From the NCBI GenBank assembly GCA_003330885.1, contig CP030277.1, positions 3,522,001 to 3,586,000 on the forward strand: 64,000 nucleotides of DNA. Direction: 5' to 3'. The position numbers and the translations under genes are program-made. Within the stretch, counting starts at the first letter, position 1. Each line of letters starts with the position of its first letter. The notes under the pieces are model-generated. The model saw only the letters and a program-made list of their open reading frames with translations. It did no database searches and was not told where the DNA came from. The DNA is from Rhodobiaceae bacterium (GTDB lineage: Bacteria; Pseudomonadota; Alphaproteobacteria; Parvibaculales; Parvibaculaceae). Below, piece by piece: positions 1-8,415 of this stretch.

Positions 1-126
1 CATGGAGATCGCTTCTACCCCTTCATGTTGAAAAAGCGTGCCTGCGATGGCAGCAACCCGGGCCCGTTCGTCTTCAATATCTGTCTCAGCCCTGAGCGGT
101 CGTCCACGGCGTTTCATTTCATTCAT
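1..126 (-). CDS. TetR-family transcriptional regulator, N-terminal part (truncated by window edge)
   Basis: Reading the minus strand from an ATG at 126 gives 42 codons without a stop to the window edge. The N-terminus is basic (KRRGRP) and is followed by a segment resembling the first helix of a TetR DNA-binding domain (ARVAAIAGTLFQHEGVEAIS). Only the start of the helix-turn-helix is visible, so ligand and targets cannot be judged. It is divergent from the DUF4345 gene at 200 with a 73-bp gap, so it may control that gene. The family call rests on N-terminal pattern only. Confidence 0.6.
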   Translation of the reverse strand, partial: MNEMKRRGRPLRAETDIEDERARVAAIAGTLFQHEGVEAISM

Positions 127-199
127 GGAGAGCCCTTGATTGGCTGAGTGTCATAATTAAATATAACGCGTAGTAAAAAATATTCAAGGAAAGCATGCC

Positions 200-637
200 A
201 TGCATGAGGCATCACCGATAATCTTCAGAGCCATCCTCTTTTTGGCCGGAGGATTCGTTGTGCTGTTGGGACTCGACATTGGTCTGGGCGGCATCACCAC
301 ACGCGGCTGGTTGGGCTCAAGCGACTTTTTGGCAGTCACCGATACACATGCCTATGCGGTTCAGGACAACCACGTAAAATTCTTGGGTGGTGTCTGGCTG
401 GGCGTGGGTCTGGCGCTTTGCGCCGGTGTCTGGAACCCGACCCGGTTCGCACAAACACTACGATTGGTCTTCGCTCTCATTTTCTTTGGCGGCGTCATGC
501 GATTGCTCTCGGACAATCCGGAAATAGCTTTTGCACAGGACATCATGGGCTCACTTGTCGCCGAGCTGGTCGGCATGCCAATCCTGTATCTCTGGCATCG
601 TCAGGTGTTGCGCAGCGGCACTGCTGCGGCTACCTGA
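200..637 (+). CDS. DUF4345-type small integral membrane protein
   Basis: A 145-residue, very hydrophobic protein with about four predicted membrane segments (roughly residues 8-30, 63-82, 88-104, 115-133). The pattern of an N-terminal helix, a GG-rich turn, a central NHVKFLGGVWLGVG segment and a C-terminal ELVG segment matches what I know of DUF4345 proteins, which have no established function. An AAGGAAAGC stretch lies before the ATG. It is divergent from a TetR-type regulator, which is the only hint about control. Function unknown. Confidence 0.65.
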   Translation: MHEASPIIFRAILFLAGGFVVLLGLDIGLGGITTRGWLGSSDFLAVTDTHAYAVQDNHVKFLGGVWLGVGLALCAGVWNPTRFAQTLRLVFALIFFGGVMRLLSDNPEIAFAQDIMGSLVAELVGMPILYLWHRQVLRSGTAAAT

Positions 638-640
638 GGG

Positions 641-1786
641 TCACTCCGGTGCGACGATTTCCGTTGTGACCCTGCCAAGCTTGGCTGCCTGCAGCACAAC
701 CTGATTGCCAGGCTTAAGGAAAGCACCGCTCGCTTTTGCATCTTCAACAACGGTTTCAATGACCCATTGAACAACGGAGCGATCCCACCCACCCAAAAGC
801 CAATTAATGACCGCACGAACATAGACAGAGAGTCCGATTTCGCCCTGAAAGATGGTTCCGCTTGGCGTGCCGCCGAGCAGGGCGGTGCGCAGTGGGATGG
901 TGCCATTGTCTAGGGGCAGCATGATCGGTGTACCTCGATAGTCCCAGACCACATCGCGACGCTGGTCGATCTGAGCGAGCATCTCCTCAAAGTCCCAGAC
1001 CGCCTGTCGCTGGAAGGCGCGTTGTCGCTCTTGGCCGTCAACAGAAAGCGTCAGCTCAATGTCAGGCACAAAACTCTTCCGGTCGCGGGGAATGACAAAC
1101 AGGTCCCCAATCGGCATGAAGCCGGGTGCGCTTTTTCCCGTGGTGAAGCCATTGCCTGAGGCGGGATCGAAGGGATCGAGATGACGGAGAAGTGCTGCGC
1201 GATCTGTAAAATCATTGCAGAGAAAGAGCCCCACATGTTCCGGCGGAACATTCAAGTCAATCGCTTCAAAACCAACGAAACAGAGCTCGACTTCAAAATC
1301 CAGCAACCACGCATCAGAATAGGTGAGCGCGCCGCTCCGGGTTGGCTGAACTGCCTTGGTGAAGAGAAAGGGCCCATCTTCGACTGTCGCTTCTTCCGCG
1401 TGCTCTGGGAAGTTTGTGCCCGCCGCGATATGTCGATCCGTCAGCGCGACCGGCATCAGCAGATCTGACGCCTGTGCCTCAAACCGGGCAACGGATGCAG
1501 CGATCAAGGCGTCGAGGCCCTCAAACCCCAGAGCCTGAAAAGCGGTGATAGGATCATCTGGCGCACCGGTTAGCACGACACCGGATACTGCCCCGTCCTC
1601 ATAGCTGCTGACTGAGATCAGCTTTGGTGTCCCGTCAATATTGACGCGTGCGAGCGTCAGAGCGTCGGCGGGTGCCGCAATCTCGACGGTTGCAGGCGCG
1701 GCTGACGCTGTCCCTGCAGTGGAAACTTGTGTGCCGAGGACGGCAGCGGCAAAACCAAACAGGAGAGGCGAGAAGAAAGGTTTCAT
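641..1786 (-). CDS. Exported fumarylacetoacetate-hydrolase-fold protein
   Basis: The 381-residue protein begins with a signal-peptide-like segment (residues 1-30, hydrophobic core then ASAAPA). The mature part carries FAH-fold hallmarks: an acidic metal-binding strand (DFEVELCFVG, about residues 164-173), a NDFTDR segment (about 192-197), and GKSAPGFMPIG (about 217-227). FAH-family enzymes usually cleave C-C bonds of acylpyruvates or isomerise/decarboxylate ring-cleavage products in the cytosol, so an apparent signal peptide is odd. It is the last gene of a minus-strand run with an FAD monooxygenase and an SDR, consistent with aromatic or cyclic-ketone catabolism, but the substrate is unknown. 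The first residues could alternatively be a membrane anchor. Confidence 0.6.
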   Translation of the reverse strand: MKPFFSPLLFGFAAAVLGTQVSTAGTASAAPATVEIAAPADALTLARVNIDGTPKLISVSSYEDGAVSGVVLTGAPDDPITAFQALGFEGLDALIAASVARFEAQASDLLMPVALTDRHIAAGTNFPEHAEEATVEDGPFLFTKAVQPTRSGALTYSDAWLLDFEVELCFVGFEAIDLNVPPEHVGLFLCNDFTDRAALLRHLDPFDPASGNGFTTGKSAPGFMPIGDLFVIPRDRKSFVPDIELTLSVDGQERQRAFQRQAVWDFEEMLAQIDQRRDVVWDYRGTPIMLPLDNGTIPLRTALLGGTPSGTIFQGEIGLSVYVRAVINWLLGGWDRSVVQWVIETVVEDAKASGAFLKPGNQVVLQAAKLGRVTTEIVAPE

Positions 1787-1821
1787 CTGGCATGAGCTTT
1801 CTGGATTTAGGAATAACGGGA

Positions 1822-2259
1822 TCAGGCAATGAGCAGATAAACGCCAACACTATTGATAATGAACAGGATGGTACCTCCGCCAAGGTTGGTGTCCACCAAA
1901 TAGGTTTTGCCGAAGAGCTTCCAGTGCCAGGGTTTGATCCCATTCACGTCTTTCAGCGATCCTTCAAACAGGCTCATTGATCCAAGTGTCGCATAGAAGG
2001 CGATAAACCAGACATAAAGCAGGCAAACCGCAATCCAGGTGTGGGTTGACTGGTCTGGCGCCGGCATCCAGAGCAGCGCCAGTATGATGATCGATACGCC
2101 CGCTTGAGTGAGCACCTGCCAGACAACGTGGAAGCGCGCGTGCGGTGTCCACAAGGGATTGGTTGCGTGGGTCTTGTTAAAGTCTGCGACCATCGGGCCG
2201 ACACTGATGGCGACAGCGATCAGCGAGAAAATAATACGAGCAACAAAGATCGGGTCCAT
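1822..2259 (-). CDS. DUF6640-like integral membrane protein
   Basis: The start at 2259 (MDPIFVARI) is chosen because GGAGGAACACATC precedes the ATG; the reading frame extends further upstream but that part overlaps the SDR gene and looks non-coding. The 145-residue product has four hydrophobic segments (about 3-24, 46-66, 75-93, 125-144) and the motif ATNPLWTPHARFHVVWQV, typical of a small membrane family I know as DUF6640. No catalytic residues are recognisable. It sits between the SDR and the FAH-fold gene in the same orientation, with a palindromic repeat in the upstream gap. Confidence 0.6.
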   Translation of the reverse strand: MDPIFVARIIFSLIAVAISVGPMVADFNKTHATNPLWTPHARFHVVWQVLTQAGVSIIILALLWMPAPDQSTHTWIAVCLLYVWFIAFYATLGSMSLFEGSLKDVNGIKPWHWKLFGKTYLVDTNLGGGTILFIINSVGVYLLIA

Positions 2260-2276
2260 GATGTGTTCCTCCAGAG

Positions 2277-2320
2277 TATTTCCAGGTGAAGGAGAAAATC
2301 GTTCACCGTCCGGAAATGCG
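2277..2320. repeat. Dispersed palindromic repeat, copy A
   Basis: Nested inverted arms: ATTTCC/GGAAAT outside and GGTGAA/TTCACC inside. It belongs to the family also found at 38909, 47897, 59327 and 60347. It lies between two co-directional genes (SDR and DUF6640-like), so it would be transcribed as a hairpin within the putative operon mRNA. Confidence 0.75.
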
Positions 2321-2332
2321 GTAAAAAAAGGG

Positions 2333-3112
2333 TTAGATAAGACCGGCGTAGGAACCGCCGTCGAGTTGAAGGTTTTGTCCGGAGATGAATCCGGCCTGCG
2401 CACTGCAAAGGAAGGCGCAGGCATCACCGAACTCGGCAGGGTCACCGAGACGCTTTGCGGCAATGGTCTCCGCCATTTCCGCGCGGGCTTCGTCGCGTGT
2501 AATGCCTTTGAATTGCATGGCGAGCTGCGCCATTTGCTCCTGCCGGTCTGTATCAAACCGCTCAGGCAGCATATTGTTGAGGGTGACGTTGAATTGCGCG
2601 ACGTCTTTTGACAGACCTTTTGAGAGAGCCGTCAGGCCGGATCGGGCCGCGGTGGAAAGACCCATGGCGCTATGGGGCGACTTCACCATGGCAGAGGTGA
2701 TGTTGACGATCCGCCCAAAGCGGCGCTCTTTCATGCCGCCAATGAGAGACTTGATCATAAAGACAGGTGCCAGGAAGTTGGCATCCAGGGCCGCCTGCCA
2801 GTCTTCCAGCTCCCATTGTTCGAATGCGCCGGGGGGCGGGCCTTCATTATTGTTGACCAGAATATCCGCGTTAGGCGCAACGGCGATAAGCTTGGCCCGG
2901 CCTTCTTCTGTGTTGAGGTCACCGGCGATGGCGGTCACTGTACCAGACCCGACCGCCTCAATTTCAGATTTAGCATTGGCCAACGTATGTTCTGCTCGGC
3001 CATTGATCACGACGTTTACGCCTTCGCGCGCGAGCGAAGCTGCGCAGGCTTTACCAAGACCCCGCGAAGACGCGCAGACGATGGCTGTTTTTCCTTTAAG
3101 CCCGAGATCCAT
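2333..3112 (-). CDS. SDR-superfamily oxidoreductase with degenerate catalytic motif (BKR-like)
   Basis: A Rossmann-fold protein of 259 residues with an N-terminal dinucleotide motif (ASSRGLGKA, about residues 14-22) and DILVNNNEGPPPG in place of the usual NNAG. The usual Tyr-x3-Lys pair appears replaced: the segment LSTAARSGL aligns with the typical AYAASKAGL, putting Ser for Tyr and Arg for Lys. This combination matches a known SDR subgroup similar to beta-ketoacyl-ACP reductase whose tetrad is imperfect. The coding sequence overlaps the 3' end of the FAD monooxygenase by 17 bp, so the two are probably co-transcribed. Reaction unknown. Confidence 0.75.
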   Translation of the reverse strand: MDLGLKGKTAIVCASSRGLGKACAASLAREGVNVVINGRAEHTLANAKSEIEAVGSGTVTAIAGDLNTEEGRAKLIAVAPNADILVNNNEGPPPGAFEQWELEDWQAALDANFLAPVFMIKSLIGGMKERRFGRIVNITSAMVKSPHSAMGLSTAARSGLTALSKGLSKDVAQFNVTLNNMLPERFDTDRQEQMAQLAMQFKGITRDEARAEMAETIAAKRLGDPAEFGDACAFLCSAQAGFISGQNLQLDGGSYAGLI

Positions 3113-4793
3113 GGAGGAGCTCCTTTTGAGTGTGTGAGAGAAGGGATGTCAGATCGTTTGAGAGTTGCTCAGCTGAACAAACCGACTCATATCGTTGAGC
3201 AATATGTCGATCAGGCCGTATGAGAAGGGCCCCCTGATCTGGCAGGCCGGAACACGCGTGCCACCCCGCGTCTGTCTCAAAGTGAAGTCCGTCGACCAGT
3301 AACTCGATGGGCACCGAAGGTGCCCCGACTCGGTCTGTCCACTCACCACCGTCAGGCCCCGCCAGCAGGGTGAAACGGTCCATGGGAACCAGGGACAGCA
3401 GAGACCTTGTTTCGCCATCCTCCTGGACCCATTGATGCGGAAGAATTGCGCCAGTCTGTGTGGACGGGATGTAGCGACTGATATCTATGACCGCTTCTTT
3501 GTCGAGCGGCTCTGCATCTATGATGGCTTCCGACGCGTATCGATAGCCAAGCTGGAGATTAAGGCTGTCAAAGTGCGGTCGTTGAAGCTCGATAGCAGGG
3601 GCGAGTTCAGGAAAAGCCGCAGGGTCCTGACACATTGCGTCAAACCGCTCCCGCGTCTTCTCTGGGTCAGCGCCGTAGAGGGCGGCAAAGAGGTCGAACA
3701 TCTTCCCCGCATTCTCAAGACTCTGTTCCGTATTGATTTGGGCGACCGGGCGGCGTTCGGTTTCATAACTGTCCAGCAGCGCGTCACCGGCCCACCCATT
3801 TTCAACGGCGGCGATTTTCCAGGCGATGTTCTGTGCGTCTCCAATACCGGTATTGAGGCCAAGTCCGCCGGTTGGCGGAAAGCGATGGGCTGCATCGCCC
3901 GCCAAGAAGATCCGACCAGCGCGGTAGCGTTCCGCCACTTGGGCGCACATCGTCCAGGGGCCAACATTCTTGATCTTTAGGTCAGTCAGGGAGGCACCGA
4001 CGGCTTTCTCGACCAGACCTCTGCATGTCGCATCATCAAATGATTCTGGTAAGGCGGTCGATGGATCAAACCCGTGCATAAGAACCCATGTTTTGCCAAG
4101 GTCATAGGCAATCAGTGCGCCTTGCGCTTCCGGCTCAAACAGGAAATAGAGAATGCCGGGCTTGTCAGCCACCAAGTTGCTGAGGTCAGATTCAAAATGG
4201 ATCATCATGTTATGCTGAAGACCCTCGGGGCCTTCTAAATCGATCCCGAGAGCCGAGCGGATGGGCGAATTAGCGCCATCGGCGGCAATCACATAGCGAC
4301 AGGAAATTTTCTGTGTCTCAGTTTTGGTGGAAGTTATGGAGGCCGTCACCCCATCAGCCACTTCCGCTACGTTTAAACATTCAGTTCCCCGAAGGAACGT
4401 CACCTGCGGGCAGCGGAGCAATTCAGCCTCCAGCAGTTCCTCAAAATCAGGCTGCGCGATATTGGAGAGCGGGAAGGGTGTGAGGTCTTTGACATCGTCC
4501 TGCTGCCGTTCATAGGGCAGGTGCCCAAAGTGAGTTCCGGTGAGCGTTGAGGCGAACCGGACCCACCCGGCTTCATCAGCTGGTGCACCTGTGCTGCGGA
4601 TTTTCTCTGCGGAAACCCCAACAGACTCGCAGATCTCGAGTGTCCGTGAATTCACCGCATGTGCCTTGGGAGCCGTCAGGCGTGTTTCACGACGATCAAC
4701 AATGATGGACTGGACGCCCTGGCGTGCCAGTAGAAGCGCGGCCATTTGTCCGACCGGACCGGCGCCAACAATAAGAACTTGCGTTTCCAACAT
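3096..4793 (-). CDS. FAD-dependent aromatic-ring monooxygenase (PheA/TfdB/MhpA-like)
   Basis: A 565-residue flavoprotein. It has an N-terminal FAD-binding GxGxxG (VGAGPVGQMAALLLARQG, about 8-25), the class A hydroxylase DG-type motif (YVIAADGANSPIR, about 168-180), and the second FAD motif RIFLAGDAAHRFPPTGGLGLN (about 293-313). A C-terminal thioredoxin-like extension is typical of phenol/3-(3-hydroxyphenyl)propionate hydroxylases. The expected reaction is NAD(P)H- and O2-dependent hydroxylation of a phenolic or polyketide-like substrate. It is the first gene of the minus-strand operon that continues into the SDR; a TetR gene is divergent at 4915. Substrate cannot be deduced. Confidence 0.85.
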   Translation of the reverse strand: MLETQVLIVGAGPVGQMAALLLARQGVQSIIVDRRETRLTAPKAHAVNSRTLEICESVGVSAEKIRSTGAPADEAGWVRFASTLTGTHFGHLPYERQQDDVKDLTPFPLSNIAQPDFEELLEAELLRCPQVTFLRGTECLNVAEVADGVTASITSTKTETQKISCRYVIAADGANSPIRSALGIDLEGPEGLQHNMMIHFESDLSNLVADKPGILYFLFEPEAQGALIAYDLGKTWVLMHGFDPSTALPESFDDATCRGLVEKAVGASLTDLKIKNVGPWTMCAQVAERYRAGRIFLAGDAAHRFPPTGGLGLNTGIGDAQNIAWKIAAVENGWAGDALLDSYETERRPVAQINTEQSLENAGKMFDLFAALYGADPEKTRERFDAMCQDPAAFPELAPAIELQRPHFDSLNLQLGYRYASEAIIDAEPLDKEAVIDISRYIPSTQTGAILPHQWVQEDGETRSLLSLVPMDRFTLLAGPDGGEWTDRVGAPSVPIELLVDGLHFETDAGWHACSGLPDQGALLIRPDRHIAQRYESVCSAEQLSNDLTSLLSHTQKELLHGSRA

Positions 4794-4804
4794 AACGTCT
4801 CCAT

Positions 4805-4836
4805 AAATGAGAGAGCTCTCAAAAATGAGAGATATG
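4805..4836. promoter_or_regulatory. Candidate TetR operator between divergent FAD monooxygenase and TetR genes
   Basis: The 121-bp divergent gap holds a perfect 10-bp palindrome GAGAGCTCTC (4811-4820) and two direct copies of AAATGAGAGA (4805-4814 and 4823-4832) 18 bp apart, about two helical turns. Placement immediately upstream of the monooxygenase start (4793) suggests an operator for the TetR protein encoded at 4915. Binding is inferred from position and symmetry only. Confidence 0.45.
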
Positions 4837-4914
4837 TCAAAAATGGAAATGAGTCAAATCATGAGCATTTCTGGGGTCTAATAGGACCCAATTGACCGGA
4901 AAGGAGAGTCGCAC

Positions 4915-5544
4915 GTGTCGTCACAGGCGCTATTTCGAGATCAGAGCAAGGGCTTGCCCAAGCGGGACCGCACGCGGTTAGCGCTGATTGACAGCACGGT
5001 GGAGGTGGTTGCGCAGAAGGGCATGGATCTCGCAAAGATCAGCGACATCACGGAACATGCGGGGCTCGCAAATGGGACCTTTTACAATCACTTCGCGGAT
5101 AAGGATGAAATCCTGACCGAAGCAGCTCAACGTGTCGCGGTTGAGATGGCGCGCGAGATCGACAATGAGATGAGGGCTGTGGACAGCGCGGTTGCTCGGA
5201 TGGTTACGGCGACAACGCGTGCCATCCGCATGGCGGTTAGTGAGTCTGCTTGGGGCGCCGTGATCATTGGCGCGCTTCAGCACCTGCCCCCAGTGCGCGG
5301 AAACATCCTGCAGTTTCTCAGAGCAGATCTGCAGCTTGGTGTTGACCAGGGAATGTTCGACATTGAACTAGATGAGTTTTTCTTAGACCAGATCGCAAGC
5401 CTGATCATTGTCAGCATCCGGACTCAAATCGAGACCGGCGCCGACTCTGTCAAAACGGCCAGGACCTGTGAGGGCATATTGCGCCTTTGTGGGCTCACGC
5501 CAGCGAAAGCGCAAAAAGCAGTTGCCACCCATACGCCAGTGTGA
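4915..5544 (+). CDS. TetR/AcrR-family regulator
   Basis: A 209-residue protein starting with GTG at 4915, preceded by AAGGAGAG. Residues 20-66 form a standard TetR DNA-binding domain (DRTRLALIDSTVEVVAQKG, then ISDITEHAGLANGTFYNHF, then DKDEIL). The C-terminal all-helical region is the ligand/dimerisation domain and gives no ligand clue. It is divergent from the FAD monooxygenase-SDR genes and most likely represses them and itself through the palindromic intergenic region. Confidence 0.85.
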   Translation: MSSQALFRDQSKGLPKRDRTRLALIDSTVEVVAQKGMDLAKISDITEHAGLANGTFYNHFADKDEILTEAAQRVAVEMAREIDNEMRAVDSAVARMVTATTRAIRMAVSESAWGAVIIGALQHLPPVRGNILQFLRADLQLGVDQGMFDIELDEFFLDQIASLIIVSIRTQIETGADSVKTARTCEGILRLCGLTPAKAQKAVATHTPV

Positions 5545-5617
5545 CGGCTGCCGGGGCAATTTGTTTCTCGGCCGCACACTGCCTACCATGGGCGAAAGCT
5601 GGCCGGGAGGGCGCAAG

Positions 5618-6559
5618 ATGATTCAACAATTCAAAATGATATGTGTCCGGACGCCTGCCTATTTGACGTTGATGTTCTTTTTGGCAGGTATATTTGGCGC
5701 CACTACGGCCGGTGCGGAAGAACTGAAATATGTGGAGGCAAATGGTATCACCTTCGCCTATCTGGAAGAAGGCGAAGGTCCGCTCGTACTCTTGTTTCAT
5801 GGATATCCAGAAACCGCCCGCAGTTGGGATTCCGTGCAATCGCGCATTGCCGGGGCGGGCTACCGCGTTGTCGCACCGTTCACGCGGGGCTATCCGCCCA
5901 CAACCGCGAGCGATACGGGAGACTATAGTGTTCGTGCCTTAGGGCAGGACGCGTTGGCGCTGATTGATGCCCTGGGAGAAGAGAGCGCAATTCTGATCGG
6001 GCATGATTGGGGAGCTTCAACGGTTTACGAGGCGACCACTGCCAACCCCTCGAAGGTTACGAAGCTGGTTGCCCTCTCCGTCCCCCATGCAAGGGCGGTC
6101 GCGGACGATCCGGCGATATTTCTCGAGGCCCCGCATTTTCTCTACTACCAGCTGCCCTTTATTCGCGAATGGGTGGCCATGAACGACTTTTCCCACATTG
6201 ATGGGATCTATCAGGCTTGGGCACCCACCTTCGATGTGCCGAAAGCGGAGCTTGCAGACATCAAAGCGACAATGGGGGAGCCTGGTGCCCTGGATGGGAT
6301 CCTTGGATATTATTGGGCGCTCTTCGACGGCGATCTGAATGAAGGGCGCGTGTCTTCAGCGGAGTCAGAAATCATTGTTCCGACTTTGGTGATCGCCGGT
6401 GATGCTGATGGCGCCGTGTCAATTGAGCGTTACGCTCTTGCAGAACCAGCTTTCACCGGGGGCTATCAATTCGAAGCCCTAAACGACATCGGCCACTTTC
6501 CCCAGCTGGAAGCACCGGAAAAAGTGGCCGACCTCATTGTCGATTTTCTCAAAGACTAG
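5618..6559 (+). CDS. Exported alpha/beta hydrolase, epoxide hydrolase/haloalkane dehalogenase-like
   Basis: The start at 5618 is chosen for the GGGAGG upstream and because the product then opens with a signal-peptide-like stretch (about residues 1-32, ending GATTAGAEE). The mature part shows the oxyanion motif HGYPET, the nucleophile elbow GHDWGAS (Asp nucleophile, typical of epoxide hydrolases and dehalogenases), a cap domain rich in aromatics, an acidic residue region IAGDADG and a C-terminal GHFPQLE with the catalytic His. It probably hydrolyses epoxides or related substrates in the periplasm. The 3' end overlaps the convergent acyl-CoA ligase by four bases (CTAG used as both stops). Confidence 0.75.
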   Translation: MIQQFKMICVRTPAYLTLMFFLAGIFGATTAGAEELKYVEANGITFAYLEEGEGPLVLLFHGYPETARSWDSVQSRIAGAGYRVVAPFTRGYPPTTASDTGDYSVRALGQDALALIDALGEESAILIGHDWGASTVYEATTANPSKVTKLVALSVPHARAVADDPAIFLEAPHFLYYQLPFIREWVAMNDFSHIDGIYQAWAPTFDVPKAELADIKATMGEPGALDGILGYYWALFDGDLNEGRVSSAESEIIVPTLVIAGDADGAVSIERYALAEPAFTGGYQFEALNDIGHFPQLEAPEKVADLIVDFLKD

Positions 6560-8271
6560 CTTGCAAGCTTCACGTCCATTGTGTTGCGCAATTCCTTCTT
6601 GAGGAATTTGCCGCTCGCATTGCGTGGCAGATTTTCAGCCTGCGTCCAGATGTAGCGCGGGATCTTGTAGGCGGCGAGCTTCTCTTTGCAGAACGCCCGG
6701 AGTTCTTCTGCTGAAACAGTCTTGCCTTTTGCAGGAACGATGACAGCCCCCACTTCTTCGCCCAGACGATCATCAGGCACCCCAAAGACGACGCATTCAG
6801 CAACTGCCTCATGCTCGAAAATCGCGCTCTCAACTTCAGAACAGAACACGTTTTCACCGCCGCGCAGCACCATGTCTTTGGCGCGATCAACGATGAAGAT
6901 GAACCCGTCTTCGTCGATTTTTACAATGTCGCCAGTCCGCAGCCATCCGTCCTGAATCGCTTCAGCTGTCGCTTCTTCCCGGTTGAGGTAGCCCTTGATA
7001 ACCGGCGCGCCACGGACACACAGCTCGCCTGCTTCACCAGGCTTCACTTCGTCACCATTGGCATCAATGCACTTGGTTTCGAAAACAGGCATGGCCCGCC
7101 CCGCACTTGCAGGCTTGTCGACGAAATAGTCGGCACCTACAGATGTGATGATGCCGCAGGTTTCCGTCATGCCATAGCCGGTTGAGGGCCGCGCATTTTC
7201 CATTGTGGTATCGAGCTTGCCGACCAGGTCTGGCTGCAGCTGAGCGCCACCGCCGCCAATGGAAACCATGGTCGAGGTGTCGGTTGTTGCAAAGTCAGGA
7301 TGTGCGATGATCTCTCGAGACATCACAGGCACACCACTCAGATGGGTGATCTTTTCTGCTTCGATCAGACGAAGTGCTTCGCCCGCGTCCCAGCGATACA
7401 TATGCACGAGCTTCCCGCCGGTGACCGTTGCTGCGTGCGCCACGCAGTTATTGGCTGTGACGTGGAAGAGTGGTGTCGCGACTAGCGCTGTCATGGCCGC
7501 AGGCTCAGCAGCCTGGAGTTCTTTGACCGCTGCCTCGCCTTCGACCATGGCAAGGGCAAGTCCCTGACACTGGGCAGAGAAGGCAATGTTCATGATATTG
7601 TTCACGCACCCACGATGGGTAAGCTGGGCACCCTTTGGGCGACCTGTCGTGCCGGATGTATAGAAGATGCAGGCATCATCATCTGGCGCGATGGTAACAT
7701 CGGGCATGCTTGGTGTGGTCGCTTTGACCTCCGACCATGGCGTCACGCCTTCAGTTCCTTGAAGTGATTCTGGCAAGCGAACGCCAGCGACCTTCATATC
7801 AGGGAACGCGTCGCGGACCTGCAGGAAGCGCTCAAGGCGTTCGCCATCTGCGATCAAGACCTTTACGTCTGAATCTTCAAGGCCGTATTTCATTTCATCC
7901 GGCACCCACCAAGCATTCATGCCGACAGCTACAGCGCCGATTGAAATGATTGCCCAATAGGCAAGCATCCACTCTGGATAGTTGCGCATTGCAATGGCGA
8001 CGCGGTCATGTTGTCCAATGCCTTGAGCAGTCAGCCATGCAGCAATCGCAGCCACTTCATTGTGGGCTTCGGTATATGTCCACCGCTCGTCCTGGTAAAC
8101 AAGATGGTCCTTGTCGCCATGGGCAGCGGTGAGCAACCAGATATCCCGCAGGCTTGCGGGCGCATGTTTGAACGTTTTGATGGTCCGGCCGAGCGCGTCA
8201 ACGGTATCGACTTCGAACATTTGTCCTGGCTGCGTCAATTCAGTCCACGCAGCATCCAATTCTTTATACAT
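6556..8271 (-). CDS. Class I adenylate-forming fatty acid/aryl-CoA ligase
   Basis: ATG at 8271 (MYKELDAAW) is preferred over an upstream start at 8334 because GGGGAGG lies upstream. About 571 residues with all AMP-binding enzyme signatures: P-loop IFYTSGTTGRPKGA, the A5 motif STGYGMTE, the A7 motif GWLRTGDI, the A8 region VDRAKDMVLRGGENVFCSEVE, and the C-terminal catalytic lysine region NASGKFLKKELR. The reaction is ATP-dependent formation of an acyl-adenylate, then acyl-CoA. Chain length or aromatic specificity cannot be read from these motifs. The convergent neighbour is an epoxide-hydrolase-like enzyme. Confidence 0.85.
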   Translation of the reverse strand: MYKELDAAWTELTQPGQMFEVDTVDALGRTIKTFKHAPASLRDIWLLTAAHGDKDHLVYQDERWTYTEAHNEVAAIAAWLTAQGIGQHDRVAIAMRNYPEWMLAYWAIISIGAVAVGMNAWWVPDEMKYGLEDSDVKVLIADGERLERFLQVRDAFPDMKVAGVRLPESLQGTEGVTPWSEVKATTPSMPDVTIAPDDDACIFYTSGTTGRPKGAQLTHRGCVNNIMNIAFSAQCQGLALAMVEGEAAVKELQAAEPAAMTALVATPLFHVTANNCVAHAATVTGGKLVHMYRWDAGEALRLIEAEKITHLSGVPVMSREIIAHPDFATTDTSTMVSIGGGGAQLQPDLVGKLDTTMENARPSTGYGMTETCGIITSVGADYFVDKPASAGRAMPVFETKCIDANGDEVKPGEAGELCVRGAPVIKGYLNREEATAEAIQDGWLRTGDIVKIDEDGFIFIVDRAKDMVLRGGENVFCSEVESAIFEHEAVAECVVFGVPDDRLGEEVGAVIVPAKGKTVSAEELRAFCKEKLAAYKIPRYIWTQAENLPRNASGKFLKKELRNTMDVKLAS

Positions 8272-8415
8272 AGGCTGGAAACCTCCCCAGGTTTTCGTTT
8301 TCCCATCGATACCCGGAATTGCGAGCAAAAACAACGAGATCGAGCAAAAGAGCGGGTCACATGTGGATATTTTTCCACTCTGTGCCCCGTCTCTTGGTTT
8401 GTCAGAGCATAGACC

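Noticed and set aside
3096-3137. Frameshift between the FAD monooxygenase and SDR genes
   Set aside because: Both proteins are full length with their own starts and stops; the overlap is a normal translational coupling.
2385-3223. Long plus-strand frames opposite the SDR gene (250 and 183 codons)
   Set aside because: Shadow frames of the SDR coding region; sequence lacks any recognisable domain.
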